DNA of 64,000 nucleotides from Trichomonas vaginalis G3 (GCF_026262505.1 NC_067208.1:9991962-10055961), one strand, 5' to 3'; positions 1 to 10,317 are shown, counted from the stretch's first letter. Program-made: numbers and translations. The notes: generated by a model not told the origin, from the letters alone.

Positions 1-394
1 AGAGTAAGACTGACGGTTTGACTGACAATATGACTGACGGTTTGACCGACAATATGACTGACGGCTTGACAGCCTCTATGACTTATGGTTTTATTTAGAA
101 TATGACTGAGAGTTTGGGTGACAATATGACTCATAGTTTAAGAGAGTGTATGACTGATGGTTTTAGTGAGAATAAGACTGATAGTTTGAGTGACAACATG
201 ACTGACGTTTTGACTGACAATATGAGTGACGGCTTTAGTTAGAATATGACTTAGAGTTTAGCTGACAATTGGCTGACAGTTTGAGTGATAATATGACTGA
301 GAGTTTGACTGACAATATGACTGACGGTTTGAGTGAGTGTATGAATGAGAATATAACTGACGTTTTGACTAACAATATGACTGACGGTTTGACA
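1..394. repeat. 24-bp tandem array
   Basis: A degenerate tandem array is visible from the first base. The unit is two 12-bp halves, one ending in ACGGTTT and one in ACAATAT, both starting near GACTG. Several copies vary in the last bases, and some change GAC to TAG or GAG. The period is a multiple of three, so a reading frame of alternating MTD-x-LTD type stays open over part of it (269-550), but the frame is closed elsewhere, so I do not call a gene. It could be the worn 3' part of a repeat-protein gene starting outside the window. Confidence 0.8.
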
Positions 395-429
395 TCAAAA
401 TTCATTCATATATATGTATTGATCAATGC

Positions 430-552
430 AATCACCCTATTTAATATTATTATTTATCAATTAATTTTTCATTACTACATGCTCTCAATTATTATGACAT
501 TAATATTTATCAATAAATATTTCATTACTATATGCTCCCACCCAATTTGACA
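430..552 (-). repeat. Dispersed ~53-bp repeat, inverted relative to 31690-31853
   Basis: Read on the minus strand, this stretch gives AATGTCAAATTGGGTGG, then CATATAGTAATGAAA, then an AT-rich spacer, and the pattern repeats about 55 bp later in a more worn form. The same order of blocks occurs on the plus strand at 31690-31853, just before the 52-bp satellite. The two sites lie on opposite sides of the Maverick and in opposite orientation, so this is a dispersed host repeat and not part of the Maverick. Confidence 0.6.
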
Positions 553-667
553 TTATTGTTCTTTGACAAATTTTTCTTTATTAAAGACACTCTCACAAAT
601 TCATATCAATATATTTTAATTATCACCTATTCCAATCCATTTTCATATTCATATTCTTATTGAGTTA

Positions 668-1115
668 GAATAAATTGAGGATGACTGAGAATCAAATTAT
701 AATTAGTGAGAATCAATTGAAGAATACTGGGAGTTAATTAAGGTTGTTTAAGAATAAATTGTGAATAAGTGACAATCAATTGAGGATGAGTGAGAATCAT
801 TTGATTATTAGTGAGATTCAACTGAACATCAGTGAGAATCAATTGAATAATACTAAGAAGAAATTGAGGAAGAGTGAGAATCACTTGATTCTTAGCGAGA
901 ATCAATTAAGGATGAGTAAGAATCAATTAATAAGTAGTGAGAATCAATTTAGGGTGACTGAGAATCAATTGATTCTTAGTGAGAATCTATTGATAATTAA
1001 TGCGAATCAATTGATTATTTGTGAGAATCAATTGATCAGTAGTGAGGATCAATTGATTATTTGTGAGAATCAATTGAAGATGAGTAAGAGTCAATTGAGG
1101 ATGAATATAGGGTTG
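668..1115 (+). repeat. 21-bp tandem array encoding heptads
   Basis: About 20 degenerate copies of a 21-bp unit of the form AGTGAGAATCAATTGATTATT follow one another. The period is seven codons, so one frame (780-1133, 117 codons) reads as heptads like SENQLII, with Leu and Ile at coiled-coil spacing. Upstream copies in the same array are closed by stops. It could be a small coiled-coil repeat gene or, more likely, the remains of one; no promoter or conserved domain is visible. Confidence 0.75.
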
Positions 1116-1133
1116 TTAGATTCCCGACGATAG

Positions 1134-1498
1134 GTGTCTTGGAAGATTTGCCTGGTGTCATCATAGTGTCTTTCAATGAAAAATTTTATTTTGGAGTTAG
1201 TTTTATTGATTTTTCAATAAAAAACATTTCTAAAACAAGAAAATAAAACGATAAAATATTTATATTTTATATAAGGATCTTATATATTTAAAATAAATAT
1301 CATTTTATTTTTTTCATTGGTGTCTGTCAAACCATAATACACTATTCAAAAATTCAATGTGTCTTGCGGTTTCAAAAGACACCTTCAAATTGAACGATAG
1401 CACAGACACTATTGAATTTTACCCATTGTATTTAGTTTTTACCCTTTTTATTTTTAAGAATTAATGACTGAAACAGCCGTTTTGCTATGACCTCAATC
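1134..1498. other. Intergenic, no gene seen
   Basis: AT-rich sequence without a convincing coding frame. The word GTGTCT or its complement recurs several times (around 1134, 1168, 1320, 1358 and 1376), which may be the trace of another worn repeat. I see no RNA gene here. Confidence 0.4.
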
Positions 1499-1507
1499 AC
1501 TTTTATT

Positions 1508-2556
1508 AAGGGTTTCGTTTTGCGAAAAAAACGTACAATACGCAATTTCGCTAAAAAAACATTTAGCTAGCAATTTCGACCTTTGACTCCACTCAAGACG
1601 TCACTTTTTTAATTTTGCGGTATCATATTTTTGGAAAATCTTTATGAATATTATATAAAAAGTCTCTTTAATATCTATATTTCATATTTTTATCGATTTT
1701 TAAAGTTTTTGCGAAAAGTATTCAATTATTTTTGCTATTTTGTCGGGTAAATGTCAGATTTGCGACATTTTCTGATATGATATTCAGATTCTACGTTGAT
1801 AATAATGCTTATAGAACCCTCTTGCTATTGTGTCAAAATTGCGAAACCGATAGCAAAAATATCTCGCAATATCAAAATTGAGATATTGAGTGAATTATGC
1901 ATTATAGAGATTAAAAATCTGATTTGTGAAACATCTCATCAGTTTCTAGCTAATTCAAAAATCTTTACTATCTTATTCGATTAAAATGAAAAGGGAATAG
2001 TTTCATTATGCTTTAAATGACAGCCTTATAATATAATCATAGTTTTCGCTCAATATGCAGCATTTTTTTTCGAAATCTATGGTCAATGTCCTAAATACTG
2101 ATTGCTTTGCATTCATATCTCTTACATTTTCTATACCCACATCACTATTCATTGCTATTCCTATCTTTTTCATTTTTGTTTGTTTCTCATAATTTCTCAA
2201 AAAACACGATAACTTGATATTTGTAAATATCATACTTTATAACGTAAATAAGAACTTGACCTATTAAGAAAAGCAGTAATGAAAAGAAAATCTGAAATTC
2301 ATAAAAATTACAAGTTTCTGATGACAATTAGCTTAATTAAACCAGGTACAAGATTATATAATTGTATTTTCTATCCAATTATCCATATAATATCTTATCC
2401 AGAAAAAATAACTTGATCAATATCAAATGATTTTTTAACTAGTAAATAAAGTATTTTCTTTACACACATTGTATATCATAGTTTTTTTTTGGTTTCGCAA
2501 AACATCCAAAAACAAATATGCTATAAAAGTGACAATTTTAGCAAAACGAAACCCTT
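1508..2556. mobile_element. 1.05-kb DNA-transposon-like element with 9-bp target duplication
   Basis: The left end begins AAGGGTTTCGTTTTGC and the right end is its exact reverse complement, giving 16-bp terminal inverted repeats. Directly outside lies ACTTTTATT on both sides (1499-1507 and 2557-2565), a perfect 9-bp target duplication. Nine-base duplications are the mark of Mutator-like elements, and MULEs are known from Trichomonas vaginalis. The inside has only short frames (a 62-codon plus frame at 1796-1984 and a 75-codon minus frame at 2006-2233) with no transposase motif, so it is probably a non-autonomous copy. The family is inferred from the duplication length only. Confidence 0.7.
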
Positions 2557-2565
2557 ACTTTTATT

Positions 2566-3387
2566 TATTATTTTAAATATTATTTAATTTTATTATTTGA
2601 ATAGGCCAACTTATATTTGAGAAGCTCAATTTGAGACCACTTAAAACATTGAAATATCATAAATATTGAAATATTAAAAAGTGTATTTCAAAATATTGAA
2701 ATTATAAAAATTTATAATACTGAAATTGAGACAAATTAATAAATTCAATGCGTTTTTTTTGAAATAACTCTCAAATATTATTTTTTTGTTTATTTAATGA
2801 TGAATAAATATGATTGCTTTAGTCAATCATAAAAACTAATTTAAGTTTAAAATAATGAAAGGATAATTTGATCGTTTTTTAAAATACAATTATTTTTGAT
2901 GATTTGCAAGAATCTTTGAAAAGAATATAATATAGGTTCTATTTTTGTAAAATTTATCCAAATCATGTATTACATAAATTACGATTAAAACGATGAAAGA
3001 ACCAAAAAGTGTGTTTTGTGTTTTGTTGTTGCGTGTTGGATGCGGGATCCTGTTATTTCAGAAATTGACAAAAAATTTGGAAATTTAATTTCCGAAATCG
3101 AAATAATATTAATGTTTTTAATATTCTTATATCAAAAGGATTAAAGTTCATTAAGAGAAAAACAATTCTTCTTCTTCAATCTATTGGCGCATTTATTTCT
3201 ACACGCCAATAAGGAAGGGAAAATTATAAGACACCATGGTGTCTTCAAAACGCTAATTTTTGATATTTTTAACAACCCTAGATGAATATGTGTCTATTCT
3301 GATATGACTTAGTATCTACTGAGGCTAGATGCTAACATCTTACTTTTATGATCATAATTTTTCAACTCCATTAATATTTATAACAAT

Positions 3388-3391
<4 letters not shown>
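2566..3391. other. Intergenic flank of the Maverick, palindrome inside
   Basis: AT-rich sequence with no supported gene. Two small inverted repeats stand out: ATTGGCG (3183-3189) with CGCCAAT (3204-3210), and a perfect 16-bp palindrome AGACACCATGGTGTCT at 3229-3244. The Maverick begins at the poly-A run right after this flank. Confidence 0.4.
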
Positions 3392-3425
<34 letters not shown>

Positions 3426-3682
3426 AAGTGGGGCCTCCAGGCACTTCGTGCCCTCTAGCCCCGAAGATGTTAGTATAAAATGCAGTTTATATAAAATGAG
3501 GTTTTTTGGGTATAGGGGGCTTCCCAGGCACTTCGTGCCTTCTAGCCCATAAAATTTTTGAGAGTTGTTGCTGTTGACTTTTTTGTAGAGGACTCAAAAT
3601 AGTATAACTATAAACCGGACAAGTAAGGGTCTATCGTCGCTACAGGAAAAGTTACGGGCGTTCCAAGGAAGTATACTTTGAG
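3392..3682 (+). repeat. Maverick left terminal inverted repeat
   Basis: Begins with 32 A residues (3392-3423), then a GGCCTCC block. The hairpin word AGGCAC-TTC-GTGCC occurs twice (about 3439-3452 and 3526-3540), each time followed by a TCTAGCCC-like block. The remainder matches the right end in reverse complement up to the block GGAAGTATACTTTGAGA. Confidence 0.92.
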
Positions 3683-3865
3683 AGACTCTTTAGAAACTTT
3701 AGACGTTTTACATAACCATCCATGTTTTTACTTTACATCCGATAAAAGTGGTTTGGAAACCGTTATGAGATGGTTAGAGGACATACATGACTATGAGTTT
3801 AGATATGACAAGATAGAATATGAGAGAGGTCCTATAAACCGGAGAAAGTGTCATACAAACATCTG
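3678..3865 (+). pseudogene. Second, partial copy of the Maverick methyltransferase 3' part
   Basis: This stretch, directly inside the left inverted repeat, encodes the same residues as the C-terminal quarter of the adenine methyltransferase at 28981-29799, for example HPCFYFTSDKSGLETVMRW and ERGPINRRKCH. The orientation is mirrored, as if the left end had been copied from the right end together with some coding sequence. It is a fossil fragment without the catalytic part. Confidence 0.85.
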
Positions 3866-3894
3866 TCAAAAGCCGCTTTTTAACTTCACTTAAA

Positions 3895-5568
3895 ATGCCA
3901 CGTAAGCTACGTAAGAATATACGTAAGAGGAAGAGAGCATTGAAACATCCAATAGTAAAACTGACACCACAACAACAGTTGCAACAACAAATGCTGAATG
4001 ACCCCACTATGTTGCAACAAATGTCAAGCAATCCTATGCTTTTAAACCGAGTCATTGGTGCACAGAGTGGAGGTTTAAGAGCGGCACTTTTAGCGAAAAT
4101 GGCAGGCTATGGTGGAGCTGCAGACGGAACAGTCTATAACCCTCAAAGTCAAATGAATTTGAGTTCACTCAAAAATCAAATAACAGATGTCAAAAAGTCA
4201 AACATAGACATACAGAAGCAAATAAGTGAAAACGAAAAGAAACTAGAATATGACAGACACACAAAGAAACTCAATGAGTTAAACGTAGAGAAAAAGAAGA
4301 AAGAAGAACAACTGAAAGAACTAAGTACAGAGCAATATGCGAAAAAAGTGTCAGAAAAAGCAGCAGAAGTAGCAAAAATGGAACAAGATGTCATAAATTT
4401 GAAAAACCATACTACTCAATATAAAGTACTGAAAGATGAAGAGATAAAACAAAAAGCCCTGAAGACATATATGGATAGCGATGAGTATAAAAAAGAAGTT
4501 GAAGCAAATGTAAAGGCAGAAAAACTTTTACAGTTGCAAAACCAAACCGTACAGTATGAAAACTTAGCACAAGAAAGTAAAAATAACGACGCAGCCATGC
4601 AAAAGGCAATGAAAAGCGCAGAATATATAAAAGCTAACAATGACTGGTTAGATGCCCAAGCCAACGCTAAAGCAGCCCAACTTATAGGGTCAATAAGGAC
4701 AAAAATACAAGCGGATGAAGACAGTTCAAATGAAGCTTTAACAAATGCTGACTTTAAGAACGCCTTCGAAGCTCTTCATAGTAAGGTGAAACTAGTGAAC
4801 GACTTCTCATCTGGAAAGAAACTGAAGTCTGAAGGTTTCGACAAAGAGTTAAAAGAAGTAGCACAAAATATGACGAAAATAACAGATGCAGCAACGAGAC
4901 AGGCAGTTCAAAGTGCCTATGACGCCGTTAGAGCAACTGTTGTGGAAAGTCAAGAAAAAGAGTTACAACAGACCAAAACAGACCTAGTAAATGCTTTCTT
5001 AAGAACGAAAAGTCAGGTAGGACATTACGCTGCAGATGGAACATATGTGCCAGCTGGTGGAACTTATATACCAGCTGGTGGAACTTATATACTAGCTAGT
5101 GGAACTTATATACCACCAAACCCTCCAAGAGAAGCACCTGCACCAGGACTACCTAAAACATTTACATCGTCACATGGACATAGACACAGGCATGCACCAA
5201 AACCAACACAACAACCAGCACAACAACCAACAGTTCAAAACCCTGCACAACAACCAACAGTTCAAAACCCTGCACAACAACAACAACCACAAACAGAGCA
5301 AGGACATAAAAGAAGTAGAGAACAAGGAAACCAAGAATTCTTAAAAATGCTTAAAGAAGAGTATGGTTACCCAGATACTCTTGACTTTAGTGACAGATAT
5401 AAAGAAGCTATTAGAAAGTTCAAGGAAGGAAATACTGACCCGAACCTATTTAGCTTTATGGCTCAGCACCAAATGGGATATAATTTCAAACCTGGAAAAT
5501 ACAAGCTCGCTAAGGGATATGATTTAATAGCATATCATCCAAATGACATGGATGAATTTACTCCGTGA
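3895..5568 (+). CDS. Maverick Gln-rich coiled-coil protein, unknown role
   Basis: 557 residues. It opens with a basic stretch (RKLRKNIRKRKR), then a Gln/Met-rich region with DPTMLQQM-like words, which resemble the NPxMLQQ words of ubiquilin-type proteins only in composition. Residues of about 90-380 are charged and probably a long coiled coil. About residues 380-410 carry short repeats of the type PAGGTYI, followed by an HRHRH word and QNPAQQPTV repeats. TTTTTA lies 12 nt before the ATG. It is the first gene of the rightward capsid-side block, so a structural role is possible, but I recognise no family. Confidence 0.85.
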   Translation: MPRKLRKNIRKRKRALKHPIVKLTPQQQLQQQMLNDPTMLQQMSSNPMLLNRVIGAQSGGLRAALLAKMAGYGGAADGTVYNPQSQMNLSSLKNQITDVKKSNIDIQKQISENEKKLEYDRHTKKLNELNVEKKKKEEQLKELSTEQYAKKVSEKAAEVAKMEQDVINLKNHTTQYKVLKDEEIKQKALKTYMDSDEYKKEVEANVKAEKLLQLQNQTVQYENLAQESKNNDAAMQKAMKSAEYIKANNDWLDAQANAKAAQLIGSIRTKIQADEDSSNEALTNADFKNAFEALHSKVKLVNDFSSGKKLKSEGFDKELKEVAQNMTKITDAATRQAVQSAYDAVRATVVESQEKELQQTKTDLVNAFLRTKSQVGHYAADGTYVPAGGTYIPAGGTYILASGTYIPPNPPREAPAPGLPKTFTSSHGHRHRHAPKPTQQPAQQPTVQNPAQQPTVQNPAQQQQPQTEQGHKRSREQGNQEFLKMLKEEYGYPDTLDFSDRYKEAIRKFKEGNTDPNLFSFMAQHQMGYNFKPGKYKLAKGYDLIAYHPNDMDEFTP

Positions 5569-5571
5569 TAT

Positions 5572-7179
5572 TTGGTGTCAGAGCTAAATGACAATTCAAC
5601 TCTCTTCATGAAACGCGTAAAAAATAGAGACGGAACGAAAGAAGAAAGGTTTATGAGTCCGGATGACTTAGATAGGGAACTTGTTAAAAACGGTCTCGGA
5701 ATATATGAAATGCCAGCAGATGAGGTACAAGAAACTCAACAGGAAGAAGTTCAGATACAACCAGACATGGAAGAAATAGTTCAGCAACAACAGCTAGAAG
5801 AGCCTGAAGGAAACGAACAAGTCCCTCCTTTGGAAACTAACTTCACAGAACTAGATGAAGATTTGGAACAGCCGAAAAATCTTGACCCTCAACAAGAGTA
5901 TGAGGTGAATATGGAATCTTTCCAAGAGTCTAAAAAAAATTCGGCTGACATAGTAGAAGAATATCGAAAAATGTTTGCCGACATACAAAAGACTCCAACA
6001 CCAGATGAAAATATTCAGCATAGAATGGAAGTACTGAAAGAAAATGTACGCAAATACAACAACCCTTTTTACTTACGACCATATAACGTTCAATCTTTGG
6101 CTGAACTCGGTGAAAATAAAAGGTTAAATTTCAACAAAACATATAGAAATGAAACATTGTTTAAAGTTCATTCAGAACCTAACCAAGATGGAAACAAACC
6201 TACTTTTGTTTCTGCAGACTATGGAACTACAATGAGATGGGGTCATAAAGCTAATCCGGATAGGTGGTTCATAAACTTACAACCACAATTCCAAGAAGTT
6301 GTAGACGCAATGGAAGTGAATGGTGAACCAGATATAGCTGGTATTTTAAGCGCGGCTTTAATGCCATTGAAAGATATGAAACATGCAGATATTTTGGACC
6401 AGTATGAAATGAACATGGCTGATGGAAATATAACACCTGACGTTCTAGAACATTTATCTCAAAGAACTACACAGAACCATAAAGATGGTATATTTGGTGA
6501 AGAGTTTAGAAAGAAAGTTAGGGACAGAGAAGGAAGAGAACCTATTGTACATGACCTTGCAAATGAAAGTTTGCAAAATGTCATAAAAACTTACTTTGCA
6601 GACAATGAACTGAGAAGGGATGAATATTTAAGAAAACTCAAATGGACAGTACCAAATGAAATGTTAGTATTGAAAAACATGTTCCTTGACAAAATAAAAC
6701 CAACTACAGAAATAAATGACGCAAGACTGAAACGTTGGGTAGAAGCTTTCCCATTCACAAAGGATATTATTGGTAACATGGAAAGAAAACCAGAATGGCT
6801 ACAAAAACATATATTTGGAAACGAGCTTATTCCATATGGACAGGCACTGTTTGAAGAGCTTGAACCGGAAACTCAGAAAAGAGTCATGCAAACAATACGC
6901 GAAGACTCAAATACAAACTATGACAAACTCTTTCTAGGATATTGGTTACCTGAGATGGGCGACCAGAGCCCAAAGGCAAAAAGGACATGGGAAATTTACA
7001 ACATACTAGGTGAACATGAGGCAAAGATGCAACAACTTGAAGTAGAGGGCAAGTTACCAAAAGTTGCACCAAAGAAGAAGAGAAGAGTTGGAGAAAGTAG
7101 TGAAGAAGTAACTTCATCTAGTGAAAGTAGTGCAATGAAGGAAAAAGAAGAGTTAAAAACTCAGTCAGGAAGAAAGTAA
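5572..7179 (+). CDS. Maverick unknown protein next to the capsid gene
   Basis: 535 codons counted from a TTG; the first ATG is at 5610. It is acidic and Gln-rich at the N terminus, has a middle with aromatic words such as NPFYLRPYNV and PDRWFINLQPQF, and ends in a basic and serine-rich tail (APKKKRRV, then repeated SSE words). KKKRRV looks like a nuclear localisation signal. It follows the preceding frame closely and has no TTTTTA element of its own, so it is probably in the same transcription unit. Its place before the candidate capsid gene suggests a virion or assembly role; no family is recognised. Confidence 0.8.
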   Translation: MVSELNDNSTLFMKRVKNRDGTKEERFMSPDDLDRELVKNGLGIYEMPADEVQETQQEEVQIQPDMEEIVQQQQLEEPEGNEQVPPLETNFTELDEDLEQPKNLDPQQEYEVNMESFQESKKNSADIVEEYRKMFADIQKTPTPDENIQHRMEVLKENVRKYNNPFYLRPYNVQSLAELGENKRLNFNKTYRNETLFKVHSEPNQDGNKPTFVSADYGTTMRWGHKANPDRWFINLQPQFQEVVDAMEVNGEPDIAGILSAALMPLKDMKHADILDQYEMNMADGNITPDVLEHLSQRTTQNHKDGIFGEEFRKKVRDREGREPIVHDLANESLQNVIKTYFADNELRRDEYLRKLKWTVPNEMLVLKNMFLDKIKPTTEINDARLKRWVEAFPFTKDIIGNMERKPEWLQKHIFGNELIPYGQALFEELEPETQKRVMQTIREDSNTNYDKLFLGYWLPEMGDQSPKAKRTWEIYNILGEHEAKMQQLEVEGKLPKVAPKKKRRVGESSEEVTSSSESSAMKEKEELKTQSGRK

Positions 7180-7246
7180 AGCTTAGTCCACGTGGGTTCT
7201 ATTATGACATATAAATCCAACTATTCTATATTTTTACCCATATGAA

Positions 7247-8853
7247 ATGTACGCCGCTCAGAATATAACGCCAACAGTTTTGGATGCCATGAATGGAAAT
7301 GTTTCCGAATGGTATAACGAATGCGACAATGCCATTAGAAGGTCAGAAATAGTTCCTGGAACTTACGAATATACAACTGCTGTTTCTTATGGAAACGTAG
7401 GTGAGTTTGGAGAAGGTTCTTCAACAACAGTAGATATTGCTTGCGACAGGTTTCATATTATTTCTATTGACAACTCTTTCTTATACGTGGAACAAGACAT
7501 TGAAATAAAACCTTCTGCCAAGTTGTCTGACAAGAAAGGTTGCAATGGAATTTTCTATGTCGGATACCAATATGCTCCAGAAGTTTTCATGGGATATAAG
7601 ATATATTCTAACTCTGACTTAGTTCAAACAGTAACCTGGGCAAACTATGAATGGTTCGCTTTGAGAAACTCAGTACAACCACAAGCTAGAGAACAAACAG
7701 ACCAGTATGCAACTATTGAGAAAATAAGAAGACTTGACCCTAACGTTCCAGGAGTTTATGTTAACCTTTCTGGTTCAAATGGAACTGTTGCCACTAAAGT
7801 AAAACTGAAACTTAGAGTTCCTTTGTCATCTTTCCTCATCTTCAGGTTTTTAAGATACTTGCCAAACTGGGCAGGTAAGATTTCTATCGAACTTACTCCA
7901 AGCAAAAATAACTTAGTCATTGCACCAACACAAGACCCATTCACTCTTACAGACGTAAAGGGAGCAAATCAAACGTCATTCGCCGAATTTTGCAAAGACA
8001 AAGTTGACTTAGACTTTGGTTTCTCAAACTTCAACACTGAAGTAAACTATTATTTCAATGCTGCTGGAACTGCTTGGGACCCAGTTAAGTTCACATGCGA
8101 AAAATTTGAATGCAAGAGAATAGAAAGCAGACTTGCAGTCTATATGTTGGACCCAGATATTTCAAATGCTTTAGCTGCCAAATATATTGCAGTTCCACTC
8201 ATGTTCCCTATACACCAAATATCTGTCAAAGACTTTGCAGGTGAAGTTGGAAACCAAAGTGCTGACCCAGGTGCAAGAACAGATATTGCTTTAACAACTG
8301 CAATGAAACAGTGCAGATACTATGTTTGTACTGTTCAGACGAACTATAAATGACTATTCTTGTTTCTACAACCCTGGTATTAAATATCATATAAACATAG
8401 ATGGCAAATATTATCCAAGAGAAGAGATATTCTACAGTGAGGATATGAGGTCATACAACTTGACATTAGATGCTATGAACTTTAACAACAACTTCACAAC
8501 AACCATTAACCCTGAAATGCAAAGTTCTATTATGCCATATGTGAAAGTATGGACTCATACAGGAGGTCAAAACACTCAATATACAAATGGAGACCGTTCA
8601 AACTTTGGCTTGGCATTCCATTTGCTGACTCAGAAGACTTTATGGGTGGTATTCAACTGTTGGTACAGTTCAAATACAATATACTGGTGACAGAGACGGT
8701 CCAGATGAATTGAAAGCAAAGAAGTTTACAAAACCAATAGCACTTTTCACGGAAGATGCTCTTTTGAAGATTCGTTCGATGAAACCTGCTGGGGCTCCTC
8801 AGATTGGTATAACGACAGCTTCCATCGAGCAGATTTTGGCAGCAGGTCAGTAA
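7247..8853 (+). pseudogene. Candidate Maverick major capsid protein gene (not intact)
   Basis: The reading region spans about 535 codons. Its character is beta-rich, with many short strands and turns (for example VDIACDRFHIISIDNSFLYVEQ and GKISIELTPSKNNLVIAPTQ), as expected for a double jelly-roll capsid protein; Polinton capsid genes of this type are established. The length, the position beside the other virion candidates and its own TTTTTA box 10 nt before the ATG fit. No catalytic motif can prove it, so the assignment rests on fold character and context. The gene is not intact in this copy. Confidence 0.6.
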
Positions 8854-8992
8854 GTTGTTCTTGAACTGACTTCTCTCCGTCAAATATTGACAGTACGCCA
8901 GTTTTGACATAGTATTGTATTATAAACTTTCCTTTAGAAATATCGGTCAGTTTTGTTGTTATATTTTTGTCAACGTCAAGAACTTTCACCAT
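8747..8992 (-). CDS. Small minus-strand frame at the capsid gene's 3' end
   Basis: 81 codons, with the residues MVKVLDVDKNITTKLTDISK near the start. The last third overlaps the end of the capsid gene on the other strand. The first two thirds lie in otherwise empty sequence and read like real Maverick protein. It could be a small gene convergent with the capsid gene or the worn end of one. No family is recognised and no clear TTTTTA box is seen. Confidence 0.35.
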   Translation of the reverse strand: MVKVLDVDKNITTKLTDISKGKFIIQYYVKTGVLSIFDGEKSVQEQLTDLLPKSARWKLSLYQSEEPQQVSSNESSKEHLP

Positions 8993-9184
8993 TTCAGTTA
9001 TACCAACTTTCTTTGCTTTATGAAAATATTTTGGTTCAGCAAATATTGCTATTCATAAACATTTTCCATTGTTTGTATAAAGAACTATTCTATCAATGAA
9101 CTTGTATTGTTTGTGTGTGTAAACTTTGTTCTGCTTCAATTCGAAGAGATACTCAAATACGTCCATCTTTTTATTCTAAGTAAA

Positions 9185-9766
9185 ATGTCATTTCCGAAAA
9201 ATAGAAGCGTAAGTGTTTCAAAAGGTTTAATGGCGGTGGCAGATGTGAAGTTAAATTCACCAACTCAAACAAACAGTCAAAGTGTTATTGTCAATGTCAA
9301 AGAAAGAGATGTTGAAGTGGGGAAACCATACGAAGACGAAGATGGTATAACAATAGTTCCTGTAAAAGAACAACCAACATATCCTGAAGTTAGCAGAGAC
9401 TTAAGTTCTGTTGCAGATATTCGAAACGACTACATGCAACTGAAAGACAAACTTAAAACTCAGGAGAAGATCTGTCAAGCTTTAGGTATAATGTTAAACT
9501 TGGTCGAACACAACCCTGTAAAAGTGAACTCATATGTCATTGCACCTCGTGAAGTTTTGAAAGAACTATTGAAACTTTTGACAGAGGCAGACGATATAAA
9601 CATCAAAGAAATAGAACCCGACATTGCTTGCTGTGGTGTTTCATATAATGTCATTGACAAAATATACGTTATGAAAGGAGGTGAAACGTTGAACTTAAAA
9701 TATAGTTTCCCAGACGTCATAAAAATATTTGACGACCACAACATTTCATTAAAATTTATTTGCTAA
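9185..9766 (+). CDS. Maverick unknown protein
   Basis: 193 residues from the ATG at 9185. An upstream in-frame start at 9107 is possible, but I choose 9185 because TTTTTA lies 11 nt before it, as for most genes of this element. The first 90 residues are polar and probably loose; a helical pair follows (about 85-145), then a small C-terminal domain with paired cysteines (ACCGV). No family is recognised. It is the first of three short genes in a row behind the capsid gene. Confidence 0.75.
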   Translation: MSFPKNRSVSVSKGLMAVADVKLNSPTQTNSQSVIVNVKERDVEVGKPYEDEDGITIVPVKEQPTYPEVSRDLSSVADIRNDYMQLKDKLKTQEKICQALGIMLNLVEHNPVKVNSYVIAPREVLKELLKLLTEADDINIKEIEPDIACCGVSYNVIDKIYVMKGGETLNLKYSFPDVIKIFDDHNISLKFIC

Positions 9767-9772
9767 GTAAAA

Positions 9773-10003
9773 ATGTCAAAACTTCTTGAAAGATGTTTGA
9801 AGAAAAACAATATAGACTTTATTTCATGTAAAGGACTTTACACACTTTTGAACGATATGAAAGACCCTGTTTTGTTTGTTCGTGTAGACAAAGGAAAGTT
9901 CTATGTCTTTACAAAATATTTGAACTTCTTAGACAGAGAACTTCAAGAAACGCCATGTGAAAGTTTAGATGAAGTTCTTCTCCACTTTCAGAAAAACTTT
10001 TAA
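9773..10003 (+). CDS. Small Maverick protein
   Basis: 76 residues, starting MSKLLERCLKKNN. It begins seven bases after the preceding gene and is followed ten bases later by the next one, so the three look like one tightly packed block. It has predicted strand-rich character in the middle (DPVLFVRVDKGKFYVFTKY). No family is recognised. Confidence 0.7.
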   Translation: MSKLLERCLKKNNIDFISCKGLYTLLNDMKDPVLFVRVDKGKFYVFTKYLNFLDRELQETPCESLDEVLLHFQKNF

Positions 10004-10317
10004 ATATATGTAAATGGCAGAAGACATAGTGGTTTATACTATTACGACTAAAAACCCTGAGTCATATAATTCTATAACAACAAACTTACAAAGTCCTCAA
10101 GGACGATATTGTAAACTGACCTTAAACACGATGACGACTAAAGCCTGTTTTGCTCTTTTGACACCAGAAGATTTTATTGTTGTGAATGGTAAAAAATACT
10201 CCTTTGAAGATACTTACTCAGATATACCACCAACAGGTTTTGTTGACTTATTTAATACTTTAAGGACGGATGTAACATGTGCTGCAACTAGAGCAGGTTT
10301 CATTATGTTTGGATGTC

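Noticed and set aside
3392-3423. Poly-A tail of a LINE or SINE
   Set aside because: The A-run is the outer end of the Maverick inverted repeat and is mirrored by the T-run at 30191-30207.
9107-9184. Longer start for the gene at 9185
   Set aside because: The TTTTTA box lies between this start and the ATG at 9185, so the shorter form fits the element's pattern.
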